This document shows positions 24,453 through 33,091 of a stretch of DNA of 64,000 bases, in pieces. The stretch comes from Acidisphaera sp. S103. Lineage in GTDB: Bacteria > Pseudomonadota > Alphaproteobacteria > Acetobacterales > Acetobacteraceae. The position numbers and the translations under genes are program-made. Positions within the stretch are counted from its first letter, which is position 1. The number at the start of each line of letters is the position of its first letter. The DNA is taken from positions 82,588-146,587 of the forward strand of contig NZ_LMUJ01000101.1 in NCBI RefSeq assembly GCF_009765975.1, given 5' to 3'. The notes below the pieces were generated by a model. That model did no database searches. It worked only from the letters and a program-made list of their open reading frames with translations, and had not been told where the DNA came from.

Positions 24453-25586
24453 TTAGCGGATGATGATCTCAACCCGGCGGTTCTGAGGTTCCCGGACGCC
24501 GGCGCCGGTCGGCACCAACGGATGCGTCTCGCCAAAGCCCTGGATGCTGATCGCGGCCCGCGGCACGCCATCCTTCACCAATTCGGCGGCGACGGCCTGG
24601 CCTCGGCGGAGCGACAGGCCCTGGTTGTATTGCCGGGTGCCGGAGGTATCGGTGTAGCCGTTCACCTCGATCCGTGTGTGCTGCACTTTGGTCGAGGTGG
24701 AGGCAGCTTCGGCGACGATCTGCCGCGCTCGGTCGGTCAGGGTTGCCTTGTCCCAGTCGAAGAACACCAGGAACGAACGGGCTTGTGCGACCGCCGGGGC
24801 GGGGACGGCGGCGCCGATGGCCGGGACCGGGGCGGGCGGGGCGCCGAAGCTGTAGCGAAGACCGATCAGGACGGCGTGATCCAATGTCTCAAAGCCCGCT
24901 GAGGAATGCCCGCTCGGTGTGGCGCCATTGACAGTGTTACCGTTGGACCCGGTCAGATATTCTGGGACGTTGGCACGCGTGGTGCCAAAGAATCGATATT
25001 CCACCGTTGCGCTCAGCCCGGGCAGAATGCGGATCGGAATCGAGGTCCCGATCATCGCCTGGTAGGCGAAGGCGCCTGCCGAACCATAACTGAGAGTTGC
25101 CGGGGTCTCGAAAGTGTTGTGATTCGGCAGATGAAAGATCGCCGGTTCATTGCCTGTCGCATTACCCAGATCCAGCCAGGCGTAACCGACACCAGCGCCG
25201 ACATAGGGCGTCAGGGGCAGCCCAAAGGGATGGAAAGGGATATCATACGCGATATTGGCCATGGCGGCGTAGGTTCGTGCGTCGCCCCCCGTATTGCCGA
25301 CCGGCATCATCCGTCCGTCGATGCGCAGGGTCGATATCCCACTGATGCTGTTGGAGCGGACGCTGCCCTCGATTTCGGCGCGGAATCCGTTACCAAACCC
25401 CCAACCAACAGCGGCGATGCCGACGGGACCGGGATCGGTGGTAATCTTCACATTGGTGTGGGAGGTTTGCAGCGGTTGGGCGAAATTCGCTCCGACATCG
25501 CCACTGAGATAAAGGCCTTGAATCGGTTGAGCCAGCGCGGCCACCGGCAGCAACAACGCGCTGGTCAGCGCGAATGTCCGAAGCAT
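24453..25586 (-). CDS. OmpA-family outer membrane protein with beta-barrel
   Basis: 377 aa with a signal peptide (MLRTFALTSALLLPVAALAQ). The N-terminal part, to about residue 250, is an eight-stranded barrel-type domain (LYLSGDVGANFAQP; TPYVGAGVGYAWLDLG; VEYRFFGT). The C-terminal part is an OmpA peptidoglycan-binding domain with VNGYTDTSGTRQYNQGLSLR and NRRVEIIIR at the very end. A ggagaaa ribosome binding site precedes the ATG. It anchors the outer membrane to the cell wall. It is monocistronic and divergent from the nitrilase gene. Confidence 0.93.
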   Translation of the reverse strand: MLRTFALTSALLLPVAALAQPIQGLYLSGDVGANFAQPLQTSHTNVKITTDPGPVGIAAVGWGFGNGFRAEIEGSVRSNSISGISTLRIDGRMMPVGNTGGDARTYAAMANIAYDIPFHPFGLPLTPYVGAGVGYAWLDLGNATGNEPAIFHLPNHNTFETPATLSYGSAGAFAYQAMIGTSIPIRILPGLSATVEYRFFGTTRANVPEYLTGSNGNTVNGATPSGHSSAGFETLDHAVLIGLRYSFGAPPAPVPAIGAAVPAPAVAQARSFLVFFDWDKATLTDRARQIVAEAASTSTKVQHTRIEVNGYTDTSGTRQYNQGLSLRRGQAVAAELVKDGVPRAAISIQGFGETHPLVPTGAGVREPQNRRVEIIIR

Positions 25587-25804
25587 TATGTTTCTCCAAT
25601 AGACACGATTTTTATCTCATGTCATGCAATGGCTGACAGTTCAATCTCATGCCGGCATGATTTTGGTAACGGAATGCAACGCGGCCCGACGACGGCCACA
25701 TCCAACAGGCTAAGGACTGACCGACGGCGGAATGATTAATTTGACCGATGGCCCCGCGCCCCCGTAGTCAAGGCACGATCGAAAGACGGAGAGGACAGAC
25801 ATCT

Positions 25805-26797
25805 ATGGCGGTCGGGGACAAGTTGACGGTGGGGCTGGCCCAAATTGCCCCGGTGTGGTTGGACCGAAACGCCACGCTCGCAAAAGTCATCGACTGGATC
25901 GATCGGGCGGCCGCCTCGGGCTGTGGCTTTGTCGTCTTCGGAGAGGCGCTGGTCCCCGGCTACCCATTCTGGATCGAGCACACAGACGGCGCACGCTTTG
26001 ACTCCGACCTACAGAAGGACATCCACGCCCACTACCTCGACCAAGCCGTACAAATCGAGGCCAGGCATCTGGACCCAGTTTGCGCCGCCGCGGCCAGGCT
26101 CGGTATTGCCGTCATGCTGGGCATTATCGAACGCCCTGCCGACCGGGGTGGGCACAGCGTGTATTGCTCGCGCGTGCATATCGGCGCCGATGGTGTGATT
26201 GCCTCGGTCCACCGCAAGCTGATGCCGACCTACGAGGAGCGATTGAGCTGGGCACCCGGCGATGGGCATGGCTTGCGAGTGCATCAGGTGGGTCCGTTCA
26301 CCGTGGGGGGCCTGAACTGCTATGAGAATTGGATGCCCCTGTCTCGCGCTGCATTATATGCGCAAGGCGAGGACCTGCACGTGGCCCTGTGGCCAGGGAA
26401 CCGCCGCAACACCGAAGACACGACACGCTTTCTGGCCAAGGAGGGGCGAAGCTACGTGCTGGCCGTGTCCGGCCTGATGCGGCGTGCGGACGTGCCGGCC
26501 GGCAGCCCGGCCGCTTCCATGTTGGACCGATGTCCGGACATGCTGACCGACGGAGGGTCCTGTATCGCCGGGCCTGACGGTTCCTGGGTAATCGCACCGG
26601 TGACCGGACGAGAGGAGTTGCTCGTCGCGACAATTGATCACCGCGAAGTCCGGCGTGAGCGGCAGAATTTCGACCAGGCTGGGCATTACGCCCGCCCTGA
26701 CGTGACCCGCCTGGTGGTGGACCGCAGGCGACAGGGCGTGGCGTCGTTTCAGGACGAGGCAAGTGCCTTTACGAAGACACCGGAAGGGGACCGGTAG
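25805..26797 (+). CDS. carbon-nitrogen hydrolase, nitrilase type
   Basis: 330 aa from the ATG at 25805; the 19-residue upstream extension is not conserved in the family. The catalytic Glu-Lys-Cys triad is visible: Glu47 in VVFGEALVPG, Lys138 in VHRKLMPTYEERLSW and Cys172 in GLNCYENWMPL. The RKLMPTYEERLSWAPGDG segment and length favour an aliphatic or arylacetonitrilase over an amidase. It would convert a nitrile into the carboxylic acid and ammonia; the natural substrate is unknown. No nitrile or aldoxime pathway genes are adjacent. Confidence 0.9.
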   Translation: MAVGDKLTVGLAQIAPVWLDRNATLAKVIDWIDRAAASGCGFVVFGEALVPGYPFWIEHTDGARFDSDLQKDIHAHYLDQAVQIEARHLDPVCAAAARLGIAVMLGIIERPADRGGHSVYCSRVHIGADGVIASVHRKLMPTYEERLSWAPGDGHGLRVHQVGPFTVGGLNCYENWMPLSRAALYAQGEDLHVALWPGNRRNTEDTTRFLAKEGRSYVLAVSGLMRRADVPAGSPAASMLDRCPDMLTDGGSCIAGPDGSWVIAPVTGREELLVATIDHREVRRERQNFDQAGHYARPDVTRLVVDRRRQGVASFQDEASAFTKTPEGDR

Positions 26798-26841
26798 CAG
26801 CGGAACCGAAAGTGCGGTTCACCGGGCTCGCCCCCAATGCG

Positions 26842-27225
26842 TCAGACGATGAGATTGCTGACTTCGACCAAATTCTCGTCAGGATCATAGAAATAGACCG
26901 ATAAGATCGGGCCTGTAGCGCCTGCTCTTTGCACAGGCCCGTTTATGATTTTTACATCTTGCTGCTCCAGGTGACTGACGACATCGGCCATCGGGATGTC
27001 AGTCAGGAGACAGAAATCGCCTGCTCCGCGACTTGGGTGGCGTGTCTGCGGATCAACGCTTGCATGTAACTGTTGAAGGTTGATCTTCTGGTTTCCGAAA
27101 AACAGCGCCCAACGCCCCGGTGCTATTTCGCGCGCTTCAAGACCGAGCACACGGGTATAGAACTTGATCGTCGCTTCGATGTCGAGGACCACTAAAACGA
27201 AGTGGTCAATGGCCCGTATTCGCAT
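26842..27225 (-). CDS. VOC family (glyoxalase-like) protein
   Basis: 127 aa from the ATG at 27225 (MRIRAIDHFVLVVLDIE), a single VOC module of two beta-alpha-beta-beta-beta units. Putative metal ligands are His8 (AIDHFVL), a histidine in the middle strand region and Glu in the ENLVEVSN tail. The second half includes GPILSVYFYDPDENLVEVSN, which is common in lactoylglutathione lyase-like and fosfomycin-resistance-like proteins. The reaction cannot be assigned. It sits downstream of an orphan binding protein gene on the same strand, separated by 105 bp with a strong hairpin. Confidence 0.9.
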   Translation of the reverse strand: MRIRAIDHFVLVVLDIEATIKFYTRVLGLEAREIAPGRWALFFGNQKINLQQLHASVDPQTRHPSRGAGDFCLLTDIPMADVVSHLEQQDVKIINGPVQRAGATGPILSVYFYDPDENLVEVSNLIV

Positions 27226-27265
27226 CTGGTTGCTCCAAACTGCATCTCTACTATCGCAGATTGGC

Positions 27266-27298
27266 AGAAGGCCGGCCCATGGCAAAGGCCGGCCTTCT
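27266..27298 (-). terminator. hairpin after the orphan binding-protein gene
   Basis: Perfect 12-bp arms, AGAAGGCCGGCC (27266-27277) and its complement (27287-27298), with a 9-base loop. It lies 33 bp after the stop of the gene at 27331-28920. There is no T-run, so it may act as a weak terminator or an mRNA-stabilising stem. Confidence 0.55.
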
Positions 27299-27330
27299 CT
27301 GGCGATCTTTCGGTTCCGTTGCTTCCGGAA

Positions 27331-28920
27331 TCACGCCCGCCGGACGTTCCAGAACATCACGAAGCCATCCTGCATGTTGGTGATGTCCTTGCGAAATGCC
27401 GTCGGCTGATAGGCGAAGCCCAGCGGGTAGTACGGCACGGTTTCGAACGCGTGCGCCTGCATCTCCACAGCGATCTTCTTCTGCGCGTCGAGGTCCGGGG
27501 CCTCGAACCAGGCATTCCGCAGATCCTCCATCTTCGGGTCAGTCGGCCAGCCGAACCACGCGCCCTTGCCGTTGCCGCGCAACGGCAGATCGGCCGCCGG
27601 CGTCGAGAAATCCAGCCCCGAGAAGCCGGTGATGAACATATTCCAGCCACCCTCGGCCGGCGATTTCTGCAGGGAGCGCCGCTGCACCACCGATCCCCAG
27701 TCGGTCGCCTGGTAGTCCAGGTTGATGCCCGCTCGTTTCAGCATGTCGGCCGCGACCTCATCCAACGCATTCAGCGTCGGGAAGTCGGTGGAGGCCATCA
27801 GCGAGACTTTCTCGTTCTTGTAGCCCGCCGCGGCCAGCGCCGCCTTGACCTTGGCATAGTCCGGATCGCCGGACGGCAGCGGCGAACCCGCCGTACTGCT
27901 GGCGAGCGGGGTGCCCGGCGGGAAGAACCCGCACGGCGTCTTCCACAGCGACGGGTCGGTGCCCATCATCGCCGTCATGAAATCCTTCTGGTTGATCGCC
28001 CCCAACAGGGCACGCCGGATCGCCGGATTGTCGAACGGCGGGAACAAATGGTTGGGCCGCAGTAGCATGCACTCGCCGGTCGGGTCCTTGATGGCGACGA
28101 TGCAATCCTTGTGCTGTTTCAGCATCGGCATCAGGTCGCTGGTGGGATATTCCCACCAATCCATCTCGCCGGATTGCAAGGCGTTGGCGGCGGTGGCGGC
28201 ATCGGGGACGGTGTGCCACTCGACCCGGTCGAAGTGGACGACTTTCGGCCCGGCGGTCCAATCCGGCTCACCACTCGGGCGAGGCTGGTATTTGTCGAAT
28301 TTGGCATAGGCCGCCATCGAACCGGGCACCCGCTCCTTCGCCAGGAATTGATACGGGCCGCTGCCGACGACCTCGGTGATCTGCTTGAACGGATCGGTTT
28401 GCGCCACACGCTCCGGCATGATGGCGCACATGTTCGCCGCCGCGTGACCCAGCGCCTGGGGCAGCAAAGGGAAGGGGCGTTTGAGGCGGAATACGATGGT
28501 GTTGTCGTCTTGCGCGGTCACGGCATCGGTCCGCTGCATCAGCGCCTGGCCGAAGGCGTCACGCGCCGACCAGCGCTGGATGCTGGCGATGCAATCCTTG
28601 GCCAGGACTTTCTCGCCAGTGTGGAACAGCAGGCCGTCGCGCAGGGTCAGCGTCCAGGTCTTGCCGTCAGCGCTGACAACATGGCCGTCGACCATCTGCG
28701 GTTCGGCCTTGAAGCCCGATTCCGGCCCGGATTGGCCGTACAGTGTGTCCCACACCATGAAGCCGTGGTTGCGGGTGACATAGGCCGTGGTCCAGATCGG
28801 ATCGATCACCGCGAGATCGGATTGCGGAATGAACTTCAGCACGCTCGCGCTGGCGGCTCCGGCAATGGCCGGCATCGCCAATTGGGCCGTGGCCGCGGCG
28901 AGGAATGTCCGTCTGCGCAT
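27331..28920 (-). CDS. ABC transporter substrate-binding protein, family 5, orphan
   Basis: 529 aa with a twin-arginine-like leader (MRRRTFLAAATAQLAMPAIA, cleavage expected near residue 25). The mature domain is family 5: FIPQSDLAVIDPIWTTAYVT at the start, SADGKTWTLTLRDGLLFHTG, and VVGSGPYQFLAKERV. No permease or ATPase genes accompany it, unlike the set at 3585-7172. It may serve a transporter encoded elsewhere, possibly that one, which in turn lacks ATPases. The ligand is unknown. Confidence 0.9.
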   Translation of the reverse strand: MRRRTFLAAATAQLAMPAIAGAASASVLKFIPQSDLAVIDPIWTTAYVTRNHGFMVWDTLYGQSGPESGFKAEPQMVDGHVVSADGKTWTLTLRDGLLFHTGEKVLAKDCIASIQRWSARDAFGQALMQRTDAVTAQDDNTIVFRLKRPFPLLPQALGHAAANMCAIMPERVAQTDPFKQITEVVGSGPYQFLAKERVPGSMAAYAKFDKYQPRPSGEPDWTAGPKVVHFDRVEWHTVPDAATAANALQSGEMDWWEYPTSDLMPMLKQHKDCIVAIKDPTGECMLLRPNHLFPPFDNPAIRRALLGAINQKDFMTAMMGTDPSLWKTPCGFFPPGTPLASSTAGSPLPSGDPDYAKVKAALAAAGYKNEKVSLMASTDFPTLNALDEVAADMLKRAGINLDYQATDWGSVVQRRSLQKSPAEGGWNMFITGFSGLDFSTPAADLPLRGNGKGAWFGWPTDPKMEDLRNAWFEAPDLDAQKKIAVEMQAHAFETVPYYPLGFAYQPTAFRKDITNMQDGFVMFWNVRRA

Positions 28921-29061
28921 GCGATTGTCTCCGTTAGCGTGTGCGGCGAGTTAATCCGATTATTCGCTGCCACGAAACGAAAATGGCGGCCGAGAAGGGC
29001 AGGGATTCTAAATTCTCTGTCACGTGCCATACTGTTGGATGCCTTGACGGCAGATCGTAAT

Positions 29062-29079
29062 TGTAGTAACGTTTCTACA
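29062..29079. promoter_or_regulatory. palindrome ahead of the toxin-antitoxin pair
   Basis: TGTAGTAACGTTTCTACA is an 18-bp inverted repeat with one mismatched pair, centred on AACGTT. It ends 18 bases before the proposed antitoxin start. Autoregulatory palindromes at this position are the rule for Phd/VapB-type operons. Confidence 0.6.
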
Positions 29080-29097
29080 TATCCATAGGAGTGTGAT

Positions 29098-29352
29098 CTG
29101 ATAATCACCACGCTTTCCAGCCGGGAATTCAACCAGGACACCAGCCGAGCCAAGAAAGCTGCCTCGGAGGGGCCGGTGTTCATTACCGATCGGGGCAGAC
29201 CCGCCCACGTCCTGCTGAGCATCGAGGAATACCGGAGACTCACCGGCGGCCGCGGAAACATCGCCAATCTGCTCGCCATGCCCGGTCTTTCGGATATTGA
29301 AATGGAAATCCCGCCACGGACCGAACGGGCAGGGGCGGTCGATCTGTTCTGA
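29098..29352 (+). CDS. Phd/YefM-type antitoxin with CTG start
   Basis: 84 aa. No ATG, GTG or TTG occurs in frame between the upstream TAG (29086-29088) and the conserved region, but a CTG at 29098 lies six bases after an AGGAG sequence (29087-29091). Read from there the protein is MIITTLSSREFNQDTSRAKK followed by a Phd/YefM core with VFITDRGRPAHVLLSIEEY. This is the DNA-binding and toxin-neutralising antitoxin family. Its TGA overlaps the ATG of the VapC toxin (TGATG), so the two are translationally coupled. The CTG start is inferred; an alternative is a start codon lost by mutation, which would free the toxin. Confidence 0.8.
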   Translation: MIITTLSSREFNQDTSRAKKAASEGPVFITDRGRPAHVLLSIEEYRRLTGGRGNIANLLAMPGLSDIEMEIPPRTERAGAVDLF

Positions 29353-29768
29353 TGCTTCTTCTCGATACCAACGTCGTTTCCGAACTGCGGAAAGTCCGCT
29401 TCGGTAGAGCCGATCCAAACGTGGCCAAGTGGTCCGAGAGCCTCGACACAGCGGACCTGTTTGTCTCCGCCGTTACCATCCATGAGCTTGAAATCGGGGT
29501 CTTGCTGGCCGAACGGCGCGACCCGCCGCAAGGGGCGGTCTTCAGGGAGTGGCTGGAGACCCGCGTTCTGCCCGCGTTCGACGGCCGTATTCTGCCGGTG
29601 GATGCCGCCATTGCCAGGTGCGCCGCCAAGTTGCACGTGCCTGACCCGCGGCCGATCAATGACGCTTTCATCGCGGCCACCGCGCTCGCGCATGGCATGA
29701 CCGTGGCGACACGCAATCTGACCGACTTCGCGTCGATGGGCGTGAAGCTGGTCGACCCCTGGGGTTGA
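29352..29768 (+). CDS. vapC: PIN-domain toxin, VapC family
   Basis: 138 aa. The PIN-domain acidic residues are all present: Asp5 (MLLLDTNVVSE), Glu45 (TIHELEIG), Asp104 (PINDAFIAA) and Asp125 (RNLTDF), so the RNase site looks intact. VapC toxins cut tRNA or rRNA when freed from their antitoxin. The ATG overlaps the antitoxin stop by one base. A palindrome at 29062-29079 likely serves autoregulation. The pair sits between an orphan binding protein gene and argC; no other mobile genes are visible here. Confidence 0.93.
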   Translation: MLLLDTNVVSELRKVRFGRADPNVAKWSESLDTADLFVSAVTIHELEIGVLLAERRDPPQGAVFREWLETRVLPAFDGRILPVDAAIARCAAKLHVPDPRPINDAFIAATALAHGMTVATRNLTDFASMGVKLVDPWG

Positions 29769-30011
29769 AGGGCAAGGATGCGGCGATGTTCTGCCTGTCA
29801 GTGGAATGTCGTTGTCGGAGGGATTCCCCCCTTCTTGACAGGTACAGCTCTTTGTCCAACGCTGAAGCCCAATGAACTTCGCTCCCAGCACCGCTGACCG
29901 ACGCCGACGCCGTGAAGATCGCGGCGGCTTTGTCGTGTTCGGCGAAGTTCGGCGAGAGCCATGGGTCAAGCGCCCGACCTAAGCTCCGCCTTCTTCGACA
30001 GTATGCTTCAG
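29769..30011. other. non-coding stretch ending in a strong terminator
   Basis: No coding frame is credible here. A TTGACA hexamer occurs at 29835-29840, but no convincing -10 follows. The stretch ends at the perfect terminator hairpin at 30012-30040, so the region could be the 3' untranslated part of the vapC transcript or a small RNA. Confidence 0.35.
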
Positions 30012-30040
30012 CCCCCGCAACACAAGTTGCGGGGGTTTTT
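30012..30040 (+). terminator. Rho-independent terminator
   Basis: Ten-base perfect arms CCCCCGCAAC and GTTGCGGGGG around an ACAA loop, followed by five T residues. It stops plus-strand transcription arriving from the toxin region 31 bp before argC. Confidence 0.92.
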
Positions 30041-30070
30041 CGTCGTTCACGCCAACAGTAGGACACCACC

Positions 30071-31045
30071 ATGACTATTCGCGTCGGCATTGTAGGGATC
30101 AGCGGTTTTGGCGGCGGCGAGGCGATGCGCCTGATCGCGAGCCACCCGTCTTTCGAGCTGATCTACGCCGCGGGCGAGGGCAGCGCCGGCAGCCGTTTGA
30201 TGGACCGCTTCCCCGGCGTGCCGGCCAGGCTGGCGGAACTGGTGATCGAGAAGTGGGACCCTGCGACCCTGCCGAAGCTCGACGTGCTGTTCGCGTCGCT
30301 GCCCACGGGCGCCTCAGCCGAGGCGCTGGCGCGCGTCTCCAAGGACGTGAAGATCGTCGACATCGGCGGCGACCACCGTTACGTCGAGGGTTGGGCGTAC
30401 GGCCTGGCCGACGTCTGGCCGGCCCGGATCGAGGGTCAGACCCGCGTTGCCAACCCCGGCTGCTTCCCCGCGGCGACGCTGACCGCGCTGGCGCCGTTGC
30501 TGGTCAACAAGCTGATCGAGCCCGGCAACATCGTTATCGACGCCAAGACCGGCATCTCTGGCGCCGGCCGGGGCGGGGGCGGCACGTTCGGCTACGCCGA
30601 GAGCAACGAGAACCTGGTGCCCTACAGTCCGCTCAAGCACGTCCACATGCCCGAGATGGCCAAGACGATAGATCTTCTGAGCGGCGGCAGCGCGGCCGGG
30701 CTGGTGTTCACGCCACATCTGGTGCCGATGACCCGCGGTATACTCGCCACCATCTATTGCCGCGGCCGCGCCACCACGGGCCAATGCCTGGACGCGGCTC
30801 GGCGCTTCTATGCCGGACGGGCGTTTGTCCGCGTGACCGACCAGCCGCCACAGACCAAATGGGCGACCGGCTCGAACCTCGCGTTCGTCAGCTATGCGGC
30901 CGATCCGGAGCGCAACCTGGTGATCGCGATGGGCGTGGTCGACAATCTCGGCAAGGGAGCGGCCGGGCAGGCGGTGCAGAATGCGAACCTGATCTGCGGC
31001 CTGTCGGAAACCGCGGGGCTGGACGGCGTGCCTGTCTGGCCATGA
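30071..31045 (+). CDS. argC: N-acetyl-gamma-glutamyl-phosphate reductase
   Basis: 324 aa. The NADP-binding motif is IRVGIVGISGFGGGEAMRLI; the catalytic cysteine is Cys131 in VANPGCFPAA, and the active-site region KHVHMPEM is present. The Gly-rich segment reads SGFGGGE where most members have GYTGxE, a mild divergence seen in some proteobacterial forms. The enzyme reduces N-acetylglutamyl phosphate to the semialdehyde in arginine synthesis. A perfect terminator directly upstream means it has its own promoter in the short gap 30041-30070, or begins transcription within it. No other arg genes are close. Confidence 0.9.
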   Translation: MTIRVGIVGISGFGGGEAMRLIASHPSFELIYAAGEGSAGSRLMDRFPGVPARLAELVIEKWDPATLPKLDVLFASLPTGASAEALARVSKDVKIVDIGGDHRYVEGWAYGLADVWPARIEGQTRVANPGCFPAATLTALAPLLVNKLIEPGNIVIDAKTGISGAGRGGGGTFGYAESNENLVPYSPLKHVHMPEMAKTIDLLSGGSAAGLVFTPHLVPMTRGILATIYCRGRATTGQCLDAARRFYAGRAFVRVTDQPPQTKWATGSNLAFVSYAADPERNLVIAMGVVDNLGKGAAGQAVQNANLICGLSETAGLDGVPVWP

Positions 31046-31340
31046 GGGCTTTTGTCTCGGGCGCTGTGGGTTCCAGGCGAAGTGCGACGGGTAGGGCGGA
31101 GCGGCGGACGGGCGCGGAGCCCTGCTGTCGCGCAGAGCCCGACCACCGCTCCGTGGTGCTCACCTCAACAGCCGCGGGTTTTCCGAAGCGTGCAGGCAGG
31201 CGAGCGAGGCACGTAGATCGGTCGCGCAGAGCGGACGTCGGGAGGTTCGGCTAGGGGTGGAAGACGCGCCTAAACCTCGAACAATTTGTAGAGCGATGTC
31301 GGATGCCGATAAGCTCTGTCGTCGTTCCGACGAGACGGGC
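31046..31340. other. intergenic stretch, no gene recognised
   Basis: The 295 bp contain only shadow frames, of Arg- and Ala-rich composition. An alternative start for the next gene (ATG 31296) lies inside it. Confidence 0.4.
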
Positions 31341-31793
31341 ATGAGGATCTTCGACGTGAACGTGCAGGCGCAAATCGACCGATATATCGACGCTCAGGAC
31401 CCGCCAAAGCGGGACGATATCGAAGCCATACAACGGCTCATCCTCGCCGCGTCGCCGAACTGCAAGCTGTGGTTCCTGGATGGCAGGGACAGCGACAACA
31501 AAATCGTCACCAACGAGAACATCGGATACGGGACGCAGACGCTGAAATACGCGGGCGGCGGAACCCGGGAATTCTACCGGGTCGGCCTAAGCTCAAACGC
31601 AACCGGAATTTCCCTCTACCTCATGGGGATCGAGGACAAGAAATACCTGCCCGAAACCTATGGCGGGAAAATCGGCAAGGCGAAGGTCACCGCCTATTGC
31701 GTCAGGTTCAGTCGCCTCAAGGACTTAAACCTCGACATATTGGAAGAGATGATCGCGACCCACATGACCCAGGGCGCGTCCAGCGTCGCCTAG
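31341..31793 (+). CDS. DUF1801 domain protein
   Basis: 150 aa from the ATG at 31341 (MRIFDVNVQAQIDRYIDAQD), chosen because the protein pattern begins there; ATG 31296 would add 15 residues. The sequence follows the DUF1801/YdhG-like fold: DIEAIQRLILAASPNCKLWF, IGYGTQTLKYAGG, and ISLYLMGIEDKKYLPETYG. The fold is related to CyaY/frataxin-like proteins; no reaction is known. It is monocistronic, followed by a transposase relic on the other strand. Confidence 0.8.
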   Translation: MRIFDVNVQAQIDRYIDAQDPPKRDDIEAIQRLILAASPNCKLWFLDGRDSDNKIVTNENIGYGTQTLKYAGGGTREFYRVGLSSNATGISLYLMGIEDKKYLPETYGGKIGKAKVTAYCVRFSRLKDLNLDILEEMIATHMTQGASSVA

Positions 31794-31818
31794 GAGGCAC
31801 TTGCGTGGCCCGGCACAG

Positions 31819-31905
31819 CTACTTGTTTCGGTCGCCATGGACGAACTGGTAGATGGTCTCGTGGCAGATCTGGCGTCGGCCGCCGGCCTCGAGCCGCTTA
31901 CAATC
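31819..31905 (-). mobile_element. relic of an IS30-type transposase
   Basis: On the minus strand the sequence reads LEAGGRRQICHETIYQFVHG and then DRNK and a stop. The ICHETIYQF core resembles the conserved CHETIY motif in the DNA-binding half of IS30-family transposases. Only about 29 codons remain and no terminal inverted repeats were found. The assignment rests on this motif alone. Confidence 0.45.
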
Positions 31906-31983
31906 AAAGACCGCATAATGAATATTATGTTAAATGAGAGATGGCCCTTGCGGCCGGTCCCGGGTCCGTGGCACCCCCGGCAT

Positions 31984-32496
31984 ATGTCCGATCGCCCCAT
32001 GCCCGACCGGTTTATCATCGCCGCGACGGTCGATCGCCTGATCTACGGCGACGAAACCACGTTCGATCCCGATGACGCCCGACTGCTGTTGGACTCGCTG
32101 CCGCGCAAGCCGTCACCGTGGATCCAGATTGGCGTCGCCGGCAAGATGTCCGGCGGCTCCAGCCGAGGTTTCGCCGCCGGCGTCGGCGATGTGTCGATCA
32201 AGGACGGCAAGGACCGGCAGTTCCATTACAACTCCGGCGGCGATGCCTATACCCGGGCTGGCCAATGGAAGCTGATGTGGGTCGGCAAGCGAACACGCCA
32301 GTACGTTGAGATTGAACAAGTCATGGCCGACGCCACCGACGACGGCCGCGGCGCTCTGATCTGCTATGACAGCGATGGCACGCCGGTCCGCATGGATATC
32401 CGTTTCAATCGATCGTTCAGGCTGTTCTGGTCGCCGGTGGTGCTGATGTTTCCCGGCTGGAAAGCCTGGAAAACGCCAGCCACCGGACTGCCATAA
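31984..32496 (+). CDS. hypothetical protein
   Basis: 170 aa if started at the ATG 31984 (MSDRPMPDRFIIAATVDRLI); ATG 31999 is five codons later. The open frame extends back to 31801, but that part overlaps the transposase relic. I do not recognise a family. It has an early acidic segment (YGDETTFDPDDARLLLDSLP), a central Gly-rich stretch (GVAGKMSGGSSRGFAAGVGD), and a C-terminal aromatic segment (LFWSPVVLMFPGWKAW) that could be a membrane or lipid-facing helix. Base composition is like its neighbours, so it is probably a genuine gene. It converges on the DinB gene with 10 bp between. Confidence 0.65.
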   Translation: MSDRPMPDRFIIAATVDRLIYGDETTFDPDDARLLLDSLPRKPSPWIQIGVAGKMSGGSSRGFAAGVGDVSIKDGKDRQFHYNSGGDAYTRAGQWKLMWVGKRTRQYVEIEQVMADATDDGRGALICYDSDGTPVRMDIRFNRSFRLFWSPVVLMFPGWKAWKTPATGLP

Positions 32497-32506
32497 CGTC
32501 AGAAGA

Positions 32507-33001
32507 TCATCCCACACTGCGCTGTAAAATCAGTAAATCCAGCGACGTTGGTTCCCGGATACCGGCGATCGTCAGGCCGGCATGCACCTGGCCCCGGTGA
32601 TGGGCCTGATGGTTGAAGAAATGCGTCAGCGCCGGCCCGACCGCCTGCCGAAACGTCTTCCCGGTCGAGTTCTGATAGACGATCTCCCGATCATACGTCT
32701 CCAATCCGGTGACGAAGGCGAAAATCCGGTCGTCCTCCTGCTCGCGCGCCGCACGTAGTTCGGCAAAATCATCGTAGAGGATCTGGTTCAACCGCTCCGG
32801 TTGCGGCCCTTCGCCGGTAAACCGCCGCATCCAGATGTAATCCGCCACCAGCATATGGTTCAGCGTCCCGTGCAGGCTGCCGAAGAACAGCCCGGCGCCT
32901 TGCTTGCGCACCGCATCCGGCAAAGTTGCGGCGTCATCGTAGACCCGGCGGTTCGCCCAGTGGTTATACGCCGCCAGTTGGTCGAAATGGGATTTCAACA
33001 T
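32507..33001 (-). CDS. DinB family protein
   Basis: 164 aa from the ATG at 33001 (MLKSHFDQLAAYNHWANRRV). It has the four-helix DinB/YfiT-like pattern with three candidate metal-binding histidines: one in NHWANRR-type or LHGTLNHMLVAD context near residue 48, and two in THFFNHQAHHRGQ near residue 131. Members are thiol-dependent transferases or detoxification enzymes; a function for this one is unknown. It is divergent from a LysR-type regulator at 33092, with 90 bp between, so it may be that regulator's target. Confidence 0.88.
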   Translation of the reverse strand: MLKSHFDQLAAYNHWANRRVYDDAATLPDAVRKQGAGLFFGSLHGTLNHMLVADYIWMRRFTGEGPQPERLNQILYDDFAELRAAREQEDDRIFAFVTGLETYDREIVYQNSTGKTFRQAVGPALTHFFNHQAHHRGQVHAGLTIAGIREPTSLDLLILQRSVG

Positions 33002-33091
33002 CACGGCCTCCTGCCTGATAACGCGACGATCCTGGCGCAAATTGCTGATCAGAGGTAGTGAGAAGGTGGCCTTGCATCATGAGGATATCTC

